From contig NZ_QGTL01000020.1 of assembly GCF_003182135.1 (NCBI RefSeq), positions 1-58,605 of the forward strand: a stretch of DNA of 58,605 bases. The letters are read 5' to 3'. This DNA comes from Nocardia neocaledoniensis (lineage in GTDB: Bacteria > Actinomycetota > Actinomycetes > Mycobacteriales > Mycobacteriaceae). Position numbers and translations under genes: made by a program. Below the pieces are notes generated by a model. It was given only the letters and a program-made list of their open reading frames with translations. It had not been told where the DNA came from and made no database searches. How positions within the stretch are numbered: position 1 is the first letter of the stretch; every line of letters begins with the position of its first letter. Shown piece by piece: positions 40,834 through 49,700 of the stretch.

Positions 40834-41619
40834 TTATTTGAACTCTCCTCGGCGGAGGCAGTCGTCGACTGCGGTGCGCAACGCGGTGTGCTCGGCGGTA
40901 TCAACGGTCAGGGCGTACTTTATCTTGACCTTCACGTAATGCTCGACATAGGCGCACCGGAATTCGCCGGGCGGCAGGTAGTTCGCGGGGTCCTGATCGC
41001 CCTTGGAACGGTTGGCCGAGGGATCGGCGGCGACCAGGTTCATCGAGTCGTTGGCGATGCGACGGCGGGTGTCCACGTCGCGGTCGGCGGCGCCGGAGCG
41101 CCAGGCCTCGGCCAGCGCGACGATGTGTTCGGCGTCCACCTTGGCCGGGTCGGTGATGAACTTGTACGGGCCGAGCTGACCGGTCTTCTTGTCGATGAAC
41201 CCGTAGTGGTCCTGCCAGCCGGCGCCCGAAGGCACCTTCAGCTCACAGGTTTTCGCGTCGAGGGTGACCCCGCCGGTGGCGTCGCGCAGCATCATCACCT
41301 CGCGACTGGTGCATTTGGCGTACTGGGCCAGGTCCCCGGTGAAGCCGTGCTCGGGCTTGTTGGTGTCCCAGTGCGGGAACTGCTCGCGCGTGTAGCCCGT
41401 CATCGGGCCTTCCTTCGCGACGACGAGCTTGCCGATCAGGTCACCGATCTCCTTGCCCGAGACCGTCGCCGCGGTCGCCGACCCGGGCCCGGGCGCGGTG
41501 GGATTCACCTTGTCCAGCAACGAGTTCGCGACGGTCAGTACGACGGCGAGCAGCACCGCGCCTGCCAGCGCCAACAGCGCCCTGCCCAGAGGAGAGCCAC
41601 TGATCGAGGACCACTTCAT
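40834..41619 (-). CDS. Secreted or membrane-anchored HNH nuclease (DUF1524-like)
   Basis: 261 aa. Residues about 10-34 are a signal-anchor or signal peptide. The C-terminal ~130 residues form the HNH/DUF1524 nuclease: DAEHIVALAEAW supplies the first histidine and NDSMNLVAADPSANRSKGD the asparagine and closing residues. Several cysteines (KCTSRE, KTCELK, RCAYVEH, DDCLRR) may form disulfides outside the cell. Family members are common in actinobacteria and likely degrade extracellular DNA; that is inference. Confidence 0.85.
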   Translation of the reverse strand: MKWSSISGSPLGRALLALAGAVLLAVVLTVANSLLDKVNPTAPGPGSATAATVSGKEIGDLIGKLVVAKEGPMTGYTREQFPHWDTNKPEHGFTGDLAQYAKCTSREVMMLRDATGGVTLDAKTCELKVPSGAGWQDHYGFIDKKTGQLGPYKFITDPAKVDAEHIVALAEAWRSGAADRDVDTRRRIANDSMNLVAADPSANRSKGDQDPANYLPPGEFRCAYVEHYVKVKIKYALTVDTAEHTALRTAVDDCLRRGEFK

Positions 41620-41795
41620 GCCCGTACCACCCACACGCTTCGTCGAAAATGAACCGGCACAACCTAACGGCCGCGCGCGGCGTCGTATCCGATTGTCGGC
41701 TATGACCTTCGGCACAGGACAGCGCAAAGGAATTGCGGCTCAATAGCGTTCACCTATCGACGGAGGTGACCTGCCGGAACGCGGCGTAAACCCGG

Positions 41796-41811
41796 AGTGA
41801 CCGACATCACA
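41796..41811 (-). promoter_or_regulatory. CRP-like palindrome between phoU-like and HNH genes
   Basis: AGTGACCGACATCACA holds GTGA-N6-TCACA and differs from the TGTGA-N6-TCACA consensus only in its first base. It lies 12 bases after the PhoU-like stop and about 180 bases before the HNH-nuclease start on the same strand. The rest of 41620-41795 shows no gene. Confidence 0.45.
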
Positions 41812-41822
41812 TCACGGGTGGA

Positions 41823-42479
41823 TCAGTCGGGCAGGGTGCCGGTCTCCGGTGGGATGCCGGTGTCCAGGAATCGGATCAGCCGGGCGATGCGGGCGGCGTG
41901 GTCGACGCAGCGCTGGAATTGACTGCCCAGCAAGGCCAGATCGATCGCCGCGCCTGCGTCGACGCCCGTCTCCGTGTCCGCGAGCATCGTGCGCAACTCG
42001 CGGCAGCGTTGCTCCATCGTCGCGGCCGCGGTCCCGTCGTCGGCGACGAAGCGGCCGGTGGCCACCGAAGCGCCAACGCGGGCAACGCATTCGGCGGTGA
42101 GGGTGCCCATCGCCACCAGCTGGTCGACGACCGGCTCCGGCGCGACGGCGCGCGGATGCGCCCGATACACGTACTGACCGGCGGTTTCGGTGCGTCGTCC
42201 GATGCGCGAGAGTTCCCCGGCGATCTGGATCGCGGTCACCACATGGCGTAGGTCGCGCGCGACCGGCGCCTGCAGGGCCAGCAGCGCCATCGTGCGATTC
42301 TCGCAGGCCGCGAACATCTCCTGGAGCTGTTCGTCGAGGGCGAAGACCTCGTAGGCCGCGGTGAGGTCGGCCCCGGCGAGTGCCTCGGTGACCCGCTGTG
42401 TCGAATCGTGGGCGAGGCGCGACATCAGGGTGAGATCGTTGGACAGGGCAACGAGCTCGAGGGTGAACTGGGTCCGCAC
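41823..42479 (-). CDS. phoU: PhoU-family phosphate-signalling regulator
   Basis: 218 aa from the GTG at 42479. Two repeats of a three-helix PhoU domain are visible. The E/D-rich metal motifs in the first, LAGADLTAAYEVFALDEQLQEMF then LQAPVARDLRHVVTAIQIAGELSRIGR, are typical; the second repeat is degenerate. PhoU tunes the PstSCAB transporter and PhoR kinase. No pst genes are near, so the symbol is by family only. Confidence 0.85.
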   Translation of the reverse strand: MRTQFTLELVALSNDLTLMSRLAHDSTQRVTEALAGADLTAAYEVFALDEQLQEMFAACENRTMALLALQAPVARDLRHVVTAIQIAGELSRIGRRTETAGQYVYRAHPRAVAPEPVVDQLVAMGTLTAECVARVGASVATGRFVADDGTAAATMEQRCRELRTMLADTETGVDAGAAIDLALLGSQFQRCVDHAARIARLIRFLDTGIPPETGTLPD

Positions 42480-42572
42480 GGGCTGAATTGTTCCCCATGG
42501 GGGCGGTCCCGGGGAATCCATCGGGCGATCTTCGCTCCGCGTATCCGGGGTCACGCGCGCGGACCTGGAACG

Positions 42573-43673
42573 ATGGAGGTCATGATCGCCGCACTGACGA
42601 CCAGATGGACCATGTTCACCCCCTTCCTAGCCGCCCTCCTGCTCTTGCTCACCTGGGGTCGCGATGTGCCCGGGGGAGTCGTGGCCGTGGTGAGTGTGGC
42701 GCTGGTCGGGGTGGTGCTGGCCGCGGTCTATCACGCCGAGGTGGTCGCCCACCGGGTCGGTGAGCCGTTCGGCTCGCTGATCCTCGCGGTCGCCGTCACC
42801 GTGATCGAAGTGGCCTTGATCGTGACGATGATGATCTCCGGTGGCGACAAGGCGGCCTCGCTGGCCCGCGATACCGTCTTCGCCGCGGTGATGATCACCT
42901 GTAACGGCATCTTCGGCCTGGTCCTGCTCGTCGGCGCGCTCCGGCGCCGGGTGGCGGTGTTCAACTCGGAAGGTACCGGCGCCGCGCTGGCCACCGTGGC
43001 GACGCTGGCCACCTTGAGTCTGGTGCTGCCGACCTTCACCACCAGCCTGCCGGGGCCGGAGTTCTCGCCCGCGCAGCTGGCCTTCGCCGCGGTCGCCTCG
43101 CTGGCGCTGTACGGCCTGTTCGTGATGGTGCAGACCGTGCGTCATCGTGACGACTTCCTGCCGGTCGAGGACGCGGGCGCGGTGGACGACACCGATCCGC
43201 ACGACGCGAAGCCGTCCGCTCGCGCCGCGCTGACCAGCCTCGGGCTGCTGGTGCTCGCCCTGGTCTGCGTGGTCGGGCTGGCCAAGGTGGTCTCGCCCGC
43301 GTTGGAGACGGCGATCGCCTCGGCCGGCCTGCCGCCCTCGGCGGTCGGTGTGGTGATCGCGATGCTGGTGCTGCTGCCGGAGACGCTGGCCGCGGTCAAC
43401 GCCGCCCGGCGTCACCAGGTGCAGATCGGCCTGAATCTGGCGCTCGGCTCGGCGATGGCCAGTATCGGTCTCACCATCCCGGTGATCGCGGTGGCCTCGA
43501 TCTGGCTGAGTGGTCCGCTGATCCTGGGACTGGGCGCCACGCAGATGGTGCTGTTGGCGTTGACGGTCGTGGTGGGCACCCTGACGGTCGTTCCCGGCCG
43601 TGCCACCCTGCTGCAGAGCGGCGTTCACCTGGCGTTGTTCGCCGCTTTCGTGTTCCTCGCCGCAAGTCCGTAG
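42573..43673 (+). CDS. Ca2+/Na+:H+ antiporter, ChaA/CAX type
   Basis: 366 aa, about 11 membrane segments; ATG 42582 is an alternative start. Two inverted alpha-repeats of the CaCA family are seen: FGSLILAVAVTVIEVALIVTM with FAAVMITCNGIFGLVLLVG, and VGVVIAMLVLLPETLAAVNAAR with LNLALGSAMASIGLTIPVIA. The central acidic loop VEDAGAVDDTDPHDAK could bind cations. It exports Ca2+ or Na+ in exchange for protons. Confidence 0.88.
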   Translation: MEVMIAALTTRWTMFTPFLAALLLLLTWGRDVPGGVVAVVSVALVGVVLAAVYHAEVVAHRVGEPFGSLILAVAVTVIEVALIVTMMISGGDKAASLARDTVFAAVMITCNGIFGLVLLVGALRRRVAVFNSEGTGAALATVATLATLSLVLPTFTTSLPGPEFSPAQLAFAAVASLALYGLFVMVQTVRHRDDFLPVEDAGAVDDTDPHDAKPSARAALTSLGLLVLALVCVVGLAKVVSPALETAIASAGLPPSAVGVVIAMLVLLPETLAAVNAARRHQVQIGLNLALGSAMASIGLTIPVIAVASIWLSGPLILGLGATQMVLLALTVVVGTLTVVPGRATLLQSGVHLALFAAFVFLAASP

Positions 43674-43871
43674 TGCGGGTGTGGCAGATCACATCAACAA
43701 TGGTTTTGTCATCGGAACCGTCGAAAAGCGACGAGGGTCACCACCCCGAAATTTTGTTGTGACGCAGAGTACCGGTTAGCTTGCTGGAGTTGGCACCGAC
43801 GCCGAAGCCAGAGAGTGCGGTATGAAATTCACCATGCACCGCGCTTCGCGAGCGGGCCGGGGACGTTTCTG

Positions 43872-44717
43872 ATGTCCGCCGATCTGCATTCCGCGAAGCC
43901 GGATTCCGCCACCCGGATCGTCCGCGAGAACTTCACCGACACCATCGTGTCGTCGTTGCGGACTTTCGGGCGGGCCGTGGACCTCGCCAAGGAATCGGTC
44001 ACCGGCTCGGTCTCCGATGTCGCCCGGGGCCACTTCCAGTGGCGCGAGACCCTCCTGCAGGCCTGGCGCCTGATCACGGTCACCGCGATTCCCGCGATCC
44101 TGATGGCGATCCCGTTCGGCGTGATCGTCTCGCTGCAGGTGGGCAATCTGATCCACAGCCTCGGCGCGGATTCGATGCTCGGCGCCACCGGTGGTCTCGG
44201 CGTCATCAAGCAGGGCGCGCCCATCGCCACCGGCTTCCTGCTCGGTGGCGCAGGCGCCGCCGCGATCGCGGCAGATCTCGGCGCGCGCACCATCCGCGAG
44301 GAGATCGACGCTCTCAACACCATGGGCATCAGCCCGGTGCACCGGCTGGTCATTCCCAGGATGGCGGCGATGTTGATCGTCGCGCCGATGCTCAATGTGC
44401 TGATCATCTTCGTCGGCGTGATCGCCGGATACGCGGTCGCCGTCGGTGGCCAGGGTGTGACGCCCGGTAGTTACTGGTCGACCTTCGGCTCCTTCGCCAC
44501 CGTCGGTGACGTGTGGGTGTCCCTGCTCAAGGCGCTGATCTTCGGCTTCCTCGTCGTCGTCATCGCCTGCCAGCGAGGGCTCGAGGCGAAGGGCGGACCA
44601 CGCGGTGTCGCCGACGCGGTGAACGCCGCCGTCGTGCTCTCGGTGGTCTCGATCGCCATCGTGAATCTGCTCGGCACGCAGATCAGCGCCATGTTCCTGC
44701 CGACGAAGCTGGCGTGA
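43872..44717 (+). CDS. yrbEA: YrbE/MlaE-type permease A of a Mce lipid importer
   Basis: 281 aa from the ATG at 43872, five or so membrane helices. YrbE proteins form the inner-membrane channel of Mce transporters, powered by an MlaF-type ATPase encoded elsewhere. GGLGVIKQGAPIATGFLLGGAGAAAIAADLGARTIREEIDAL holds the E-x-D coupling loop for the ATPase. The stop overlaps yrbEB by one base. First gene of an eight-gene operon; the 198-base upstream gap holds no clear operator. Confidence 0.95.
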   Translation: MSADLHSAKPDSATRIVRENFTDTIVSSLRTFGRAVDLAKESVTGSVSDVARGHFQWRETLLQAWRLITVTAIPAILMAIPFGVIVSLQVGNLIHSLGADSMLGATGGLGVIKQGAPIATGFLLGGAGAAAIAADLGARTIREEIDALNTMGISPVHRLVIPRMAAMLIVAPMLNVLIIFVGVIAGYAVAVGGQGVTPGSYWSTFGSFATVGDVWVSLLKALIFGFLVVVIACQRGLEAKGGPRGVADAVNAAVVLSVVSIAIVNLLGTQISAMFLPTKLA

Positions 44718-45583
44718 TGGCTGCCTCCTCCTACATCCCCACCTCGCTGCACTGGCTGCGCAAGCCCGCCCGCGTCGGCAAGCGCATCGCCTCGGCGGGC
44801 GAATCACTCGGCTTCATCGCGGTCTTCGTCTGGCAGGTGCTGTCCTCGGTGCCGCTGACGCTGCGCCGCTACCGCGACGAGACGCTGCGCGCGGTCACCG
44901 ACATGACCTGGGGCCGCGGGTCGATCATCGTCGGCGGCGGCACCGTCCCGATGATGATCGTGCTCGGCCTGGTGATGGGCGCCTCGGTCGGCGTCGAATC
45001 CTTCGCCTCGCTCGACATGCTCGGCATGGGCCCGGTGACCGGCGTCATCTCGGCTTACGCCACCACCCGCGAGCTCGCCCCGATCGCGGCCGCCATCGGC
45101 TTCGCCGCCCAGGCGGGCTGCCGGATCACCGCCGAGATCGGCTCGATGCGCATCTCCGAGGAGATCGACGCGATCGAGGCGCTGGGCCTGCGCTCGGTGC
45201 CGTTCGTGGTGACCACCCGCGTGATCGCGGGCGCCATCGCCATCGTGCCGACCTTCCTGATCGCGCTGATCCTGTCCTACGGCGCCTGCCGCGGACTGCT
45301 CACGATGGTCTACGGGCAGTCGGCCGGCGTGTACGACCACTACTTCTTCCAGTTCATCTCCGGCTTCGACATGATCGCGGCCGTCATCAAGGTCGCCGTG
45401 TTCGGCACGGTCGTGATCCTGGTGCACAGCTATTTCGGCTTCTTCGCCACCGGTGGCCCCGAGGGCGTCGGCATCGCGTCGGGCCGCGCGGTGCGGGCCA
45501 GCTCGGTGGCCATCGTCGCCATCGACATGGTGCTGTCGATCGTGCTGTGGGGCTTCAACTCGGCGATCAGTTTTACGGGGTGA
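44717..45583 (+). CDS. yrbEB: YrbE/MlaE-type permease B of a Mce lipid importer
   Basis: 288 aa. Partner of YrbEA. SYIPTSLHWLRKPARVG starts it, and AAQAGCRITAEIGSMRISEEIDAIEALG is the conserved coupling-loop region. ATG 44717 overlaps the yrbEA stop (TGATG); a GTG one codon earlier also exists. mceA begins four bases after its stop. Confidence 0.95.
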   Translation: MAASSYIPTSLHWLRKPARVGKRIASAGESLGFIAVFVWQVLSSVPLTLRRYRDETLRAVTDMTWGRGSIIVGGGTVPMMIVLGLVMGASVGVESFASLDMLGMGPVTGVISAYATTRELAPIAAAIGFAAQAGCRITAEIGSMRISEEIDAIEALGLRSVPFVVTTRVIAGAIAIVPTFLIALILSYGACRGLLTMVYGQSAGVYDHYFFQFISGFDMIAAVIKVAVFGTVVILVHSYFGFFATGGPEGVGIASGRAVRASSVAIVAIDMVLSIVLWGFNSAISFTG

Positions 45584-45587
45584 GTGC

Positions 45588-46619
45588 GTGCCTAACTATG
45601 GAATGCCCGGCGTCGCGGCCGATCGGCGCACGTCGCGGCTGACGGGCGCGATCATCCTCGGCGTCATCGCCGCGGTCCTGCTCGCCACCGTCGCCTACAA
45701 CAATCTGAAGACCGAGGAGGGCCTGCGGATCGCGCTGCGCACCGAGCACCTCGGTGACGGCATCAGCGCGGGCAGCCAGGTCCGCGTCGACGGCGTCACC
45801 GTCGGCGAGGTCGCCGAGGTCACCCCCGGTGAGCGCGGCACCCAGCGGATCTCGCTGCTGCTCGACGCCGACCGCCTGCACGGCGTCGACGACAGCCTCG
45901 CCGTCGACTACGCCCCCACCAACCTGTTCGGCATCGCCGAGATCGAACTGCGCCGTGGCGCCGGCGGCAGCCCGCTGCGCCCCGGCGCGGAGCTCGATCT
46001 GACCGGCGCCAACTCCGGCCGCGTCTACGACGCCACGATGAGCGCCATCCTGCGCAGTCTCTCCCAGGTCGGCATGACCGTGACCAGCCCGCAGATGGCC
46101 ACGGTCGTCTCCCAGCTGGCCGCCGACTTCAAGGCGTTCACCCCGCTGGTCCAGGCGCTGATCACGGTGGCCAAGACCATCGCCGACAACCAGGACGTCG
46201 CGCCCTCGGAACTGTTCGGCAAGCTCGGTGCCGCCTTCGACGGCGGCGGCCAGTTCGCCGGCGCCACCATGCAGGTGATCGACCGGCTCAGCGAGATCAA
46301 GGTGACCCAGGTCGACAAGGAGCGCTACGACATCGGCGTCGGCGTGATCGGCGGCGACATCCTGCCCGCCCTGACCACCACCCTGACCACCGCGGGCGGC
46401 CACTTCGCCGAGACCACCGACATGCTCGCGCCGATGCTCTACGCGCTGGCCCAGATGTCGCCCAACCCACGGCAGACCGGCGCCGACCTGGCCGCCCTGC
46501 TCGCCAACCTGCGCGGCGCCATGCCCGACGGTCCGAACGGCCCCGTCCTCAACCTCGACGTCGAGCTCAGCGGCGTGCCCGCGATCGCGGTGCCGCTGTT
46601 CGGAAAGGCCGGTGCGTGA
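45588..46619 (+). CDS. mceA: Mce-family protein A
   Basis: 343 aa from the GTG at 45588. A cytoplasmic leader, one membrane helix (about residues 18-36), the MCE domain (about 40-120, with SAGSQVRVDGVTVGEVAEV) and a long helical periplasmic tail (about 130-330). The six Mce proteins form a hexameric tunnel that carries lipid across the periplasm. Stop overlaps mceB. Confidence 0.95.
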   Translation: MPNYGMPGVAADRRTSRLTGAIILGVIAAVLLATVAYNNLKTEEGLRIALRTEHLGDGISAGSQVRVDGVTVGEVAEVTPGERGTQRISLLLDADRLHGVDDSLAVDYAPTNLFGIAEIELRRGAGGSPLRPGAELDLTGANSGRVYDATMSAILRSLSQVGMTVTSPQMATVVSQLAADFKAFTPLVQALITVAKTIADNQDVAPSELFGKLGAAFDGGGQFAGATMQVIDRLSEIKVTQVDKERYDIGVGVIGGDILPALTTTLTTAGGHFAETTDMLAPMLYALAQMSPNPRQTGADLAALLANLRGAMPDGPNGPVLNLDVELSGVPAIAVPLFGKAGA

Positions 46620-47623
46620 TGAAGGTCGGTGGCGTCGCCCTGCGACTCGGTGTGTTCGCGCTGGTCATGCTGGCCGTGCTCGGACTCGTCTTCACCCTGA
46701 TCAAGCGCCCGGTCTCCGGGGACACCGAGGCCCACGACGCGCTGTTCACCGACGCGAACGGCCTCAAGGTCGGCAACGACGTGCGGATGTTCGGCGTGCA
46801 GGTCGGCAAGGTCGAGAAGATCAGCCTCGAGGGCGACAAGGCCAAGGTGCACCTCACGGTCAAGACCGACACCCCGATCTACGACAACAGCAAGCTGGCC
46901 ATCCGCTACCAGAATCTCACCGGCCAGCGCTACATCGACCTGCAGCAGGCGCCCACCCCGGGCAACCGGATCGCGGCCGACGCCAGGATCGGCGCGAACA
47001 TGACCGTGCCGTCCTTCGACGTGACCAGCCTGTTCAGCGGCCTCAAGCCGGTGCTGGCGACGCTGTCGCCGGAGGCGATCAACCAGTTCACCGCCAGCAT
47101 GCTCGCCGTCATCGAGGGCGACGGCAGCGGCCTGGGCCCCGCGCTCACCGCGATCGACCAGCTCGCGAGCTACGCCGAGGACCGCCAGCAGGTGATCAAC
47201 ACCCTCATCCGCAACCTGTCGACGCTGGGCGACCGGCACGGCGGCCGCGTCGGCTACCTGCTACCGCTGCTGGCCCGGCTCACCGACATCTTCGAGGCGA
47301 TGCAGCGCAACATCGGCGGCGTCGCGCAGTTCGCGGCCACCGCGCCCTCGGTGCTCGCGCCGGTCGACCGGCTGCTCGCCTCCCTCGGCCTGGTCGAGGG
47401 AGGCAGCGCCGAGGTCGACGCGCTGATCCGCGGCCTGTTCCCGGATCCGGGGGAAGCCGTCGCCGTGTTCGGGCGCCTGCCCGGCCTGCTGGCCACCGTC
47501 GACTCCACGCTCTCGCGCGATTTCGCCGACTTCACGCCGACCTGCAGCAACGGCGCCGCCGAGGTGCCGGCCCCGCTGCAGGTGCTGATCGCCGGACAGA
47601 AGGTGACGGTATGCAACGCCTGA
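46619..47623 (+). CDS. mceB: Mce-family protein B
   Basis: 334 aa. Membrane helix about 8-26, MCE domain 35-115 (NGLKVGNDVRMFGVQVGKVEKI), then a helical tail. ATG 46619 overlaps the mceA stop. The C-terminal FTPTCSNGAAEVPAPLQVL with a cysteine is typical of MceB. It overlaps mceC by 13 bases. Confidence 0.94.
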   Translation: MKVGGVALRLGVFALVMLAVLGLVFTLIKRPVSGDTEAHDALFTDANGLKVGNDVRMFGVQVGKVEKISLEGDKAKVHLTVKTDTPIYDNSKLAIRYQNLTGQRYIDLQQAPTPGNRIAADARIGANMTVPSFDVTSLFSGLKPVLATLSPEAINQFTASMLAVIEGDGSGLGPALTAIDQLASYAEDRQQVINTLIRNLSTLGDRHGGRVGYLLPLLARLTDIFEAMQRNIGGVAQFAATAPSVLAPVDRLLASLGLVEGGSAEVDALIRGLFPDPGEAVAVFGRLPGLLATVDSTLSRDFADFTPTCSNGAAEVPAPLQVLIAGQKVTVCNA

Positions 47624-48612
47624 AGTTCTTCTCGGGCGATCGCCCGATCATGGACGAAGCCAGCAAGCGCGCCCGCGAACTGCGGATGGGCATCATCGGC
47701 CTGAGCCTGGTCGTCCTGTTCATCATCGGCGCGGGCATCGTCTACGTGGTGCCGCTGGGCAAGCACACCTACACCGCCGAGCTCAGCGAGGCGCAGTCGG
47801 TGCGCGAGGGCGACGACGTGCGCCTGGCCGGCATCTCCGTCGGCAGCGTCACCTCGCTCGAGCTGAAGCCGGACAAGGTGCTGATGGAGTTCACCGTCGA
47901 CCGCGAGGTGTTCGTCGGCGACCAGACCTCCCTCGACATCCGGATGCTCACCGTGGTCGGCGGCCACTACGTCGCGCTGTACCCGGCAGGTTCGCGCCCG
48001 CTGGGCGACGAGCCGATCCACGCGGACCGGATCCGCCTGCCCTACAGCCTGATCGAGACCTTCCAGGACGCGACCGCGCCGCTGGCCGCCGTCGACGGCG
48101 ACACCGTGCGCCAGAACCTGGCCGCGGCCAACTCCGCGATCGCCGCCTCCCCGGAGGCGCTGCGCTCCACCCTCGACACTGTCGGCAAGTACGTCGACAT
48201 GCTCGATCGCCAGCGCTCGCAGGTGTCGACCTCGATCGCGATCCTCGACGAGTACATCTCCATGTACGACGGCGCCAAGTCCGATCTCGGCAGACTCATG
48301 GACAACGTCAACCTGCTGGAGGACGTGCTGCTGAGCAAGAAGGCCGAACTGGCCGAGGCCGTCCGCCTGCTGGTCTCGGTGGTGAACCGGCTCGCCGGGC
48401 TCGCCCCCAGCTGGGATTCCACCCTGAAACCGAAGGCGCAGGAACTGGCCGACGCGCTGCCGCGCCTGCGTGAACTCGAGGGCCGGTTCGAGCCGCTGCT
48501 CGGGACGGTGTCGAGCCTGCAGACCAAGCTCTCGGAACTGGCGACGCCGGAGGCGGGCATCGTGGTCGACCAGTCCGCCGTGTGTGTGCCGCTGCCGGGG
48601 AAGGCGTGCTGA
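47611..48612 (+). CDS. mceC: Mce-family protein C
   Basis: 333 aa. A charged leader (MQRLKFFSGDRPIMDEASKRARELRMG, about 27 residues in total), membrane helix about 28-48, MCE domain (SEAQSVREGDDVRLAGISVGSV) and a coiled tail. The start lies inside mceB by 13 bases and the stop overlaps mceD by one, so all are coupled. Confidence 0.94.
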   Translation: MQRLKFFSGDRPIMDEASKRARELRMGIIGLSLVVLFIIGAGIVYVVPLGKHTYTAELSEAQSVREGDDVRLAGISVGSVTSLELKPDKVLMEFTVDREVFVGDQTSLDIRMLTVVGGHYVALYPAGSRPLGDEPIHADRIRLPYSLIETFQDATAPLAAVDGDTVRQNLAAANSAIAASPEALRSTLDTVGKYVDMLDRQRSQVSTSIAILDEYISMYDGAKSDLGRLMDNVNLLEDVLLSKKAELAEAVRLLVSVVNRLAGLAPSWDSTLKPKAQELADALPRLRELEGRFEPLLGTVSSLQTKLSELATPEAGIVVDQSAVCVPLPGKAC

Positions 48613-49700
48613 TGCTGAAACGACTCCTCGGATCCCAGGCGTTCATGTCGATCGCCGGCGTCGCCGTGCTGGTGGCCCTGGTGATCGGCGGCTACTTCGT
48701 CGCCTTCGATCCGCTGAAGAAGACCGAATCCTATTGCGCGCTCATGCCCGACGCGATCGGGCTCTACCCGGGCAACCACGTCACGATGCGCGGCATCGAT
48801 GTCGGCGAGGTGACCGCGGTGCGCAACGAGGGCCCCAAGGTGCGGGTCGAGTTCGAGGTCGACGCCGAATACCCGGTCTACGCCGACGCTTCCGCGACCA
48901 CCGTCGCGTATTCCGTTGCCGCCGACCGCAATCTGGCCGTGCTGGCCAGCGGCGCGAACACCGAGCGGCTGTCGGGCGGGTGCATCACCAAGACGCTGAC
49001 CCCCAAGAGCATCACCGAGACCCTCACCGCGCTGGCGAGCCTGTCCGAACAGCTCTCCGGCGCCGAGGCCGGTCAGCCGAGCGCGCTCGTCGACGGGTTG
49101 GCCTCGCTGGACCGCGCGACCGTCGGCACCGGCCCGACGATCAACGAACTGGTGCACAAGCTCGGCTCGGCGATGAACCAGCCCGACGCCGACATCGGCC
49201 ACCTGGCCGGGCTCTTCGACGCGTTCGCCTCGGTCTCGAACCGGGTCGCCGCCAACTGGGGCGACCTGCAGACCATGCTGGTGCGGTTGGCGCCGCTGCT
49301 CAACCAGGCCTCCGACGACCTGCTCGGCCCCGCCACCTCGCTGTTCGACGGCCTGCGCGAGCTGCTGCCGATGCTCAACGACTTCGCCACCATCCTCGGT
49401 GACCCGCTGATCGGCGCGCTCGACGGCGCGGTCCCGCTGGTGAAGTTGTTGCGCGCCAACGTCGGATCGCTGCGTGAGGTGGTCCTGAAGATGCCCGCGC
49501 TGACCTCGGCGTTCCAGAGCGTCGCCGGCGGCACCGCGATCACCTACGCCCCGCCGAAGGTGGCGCTGCCCACCGCCGAGGCCGACCAGGTGTGCGGCGC
49601 GCTCAACGCGCTCGTCCCGGGGCAGTGCGCCGATCCCGCGGCGGGACTGACCGATGTGAACCTCGTCCAGGTGGTGCTGGGAATGGCAGGTGCCCGATGA
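48612..49700 (+). CDS. mceD: Mce-family protein D
   Basis: 362 aa. Membrane helix about 13-32, MCE domain with GLYPGNHVTMRGIDVGEVTAV, then a long helical tail and a C-terminal cysteine pair (QVCGALNALVPGQCADP). The start overlaps mceC and the stop overlaps mceE by four bases (ATGA). Confidence 0.94.
   Translation: MLKRLLGSQAFMSIAGVAVLVALVIGGYFVAFDPLKKTESYCALMPDAIGLYPGNHVTMRGIDVGEVTAVRNEGPKVRVEFEVDAEYPVYADASATTVAYSVAADRNLAVLASGANTERLSGGCITKTLTPKSITETLTALASLSEQLSGAEAGQPSALVDGLASLDRATVGTGPTINELVHKLGSAMNQPDADIGHLAGLFDAFASVSNRVAANWGDLQTMLVRLAPLLNQASDDLLGPATSLFDGLRELLPMLNDFATILGDPLIGALDGAVPLVKLLRANVGSLREVVLKMPALTSAFQSVAGGTAITYAPPKVALPTAEADQVCGALNALVPGQCADPAAGLTDVNLVQVVLGMAGAR

Noticed and set aside
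40677..40904. 75-codon frame overlapping the HNH C-terminus and the 74-aa gene
   Set aside because: It is Arg-rich and lies out of frame over two better-supported genes; a GC shadow.
43680..43693. TGTG-N6-CACA palindrome before the mce operon
   Set aside because: The spacing is two bases shorter than a CRP site, and it lies next to the previous gene's stop, far from a good promoter.
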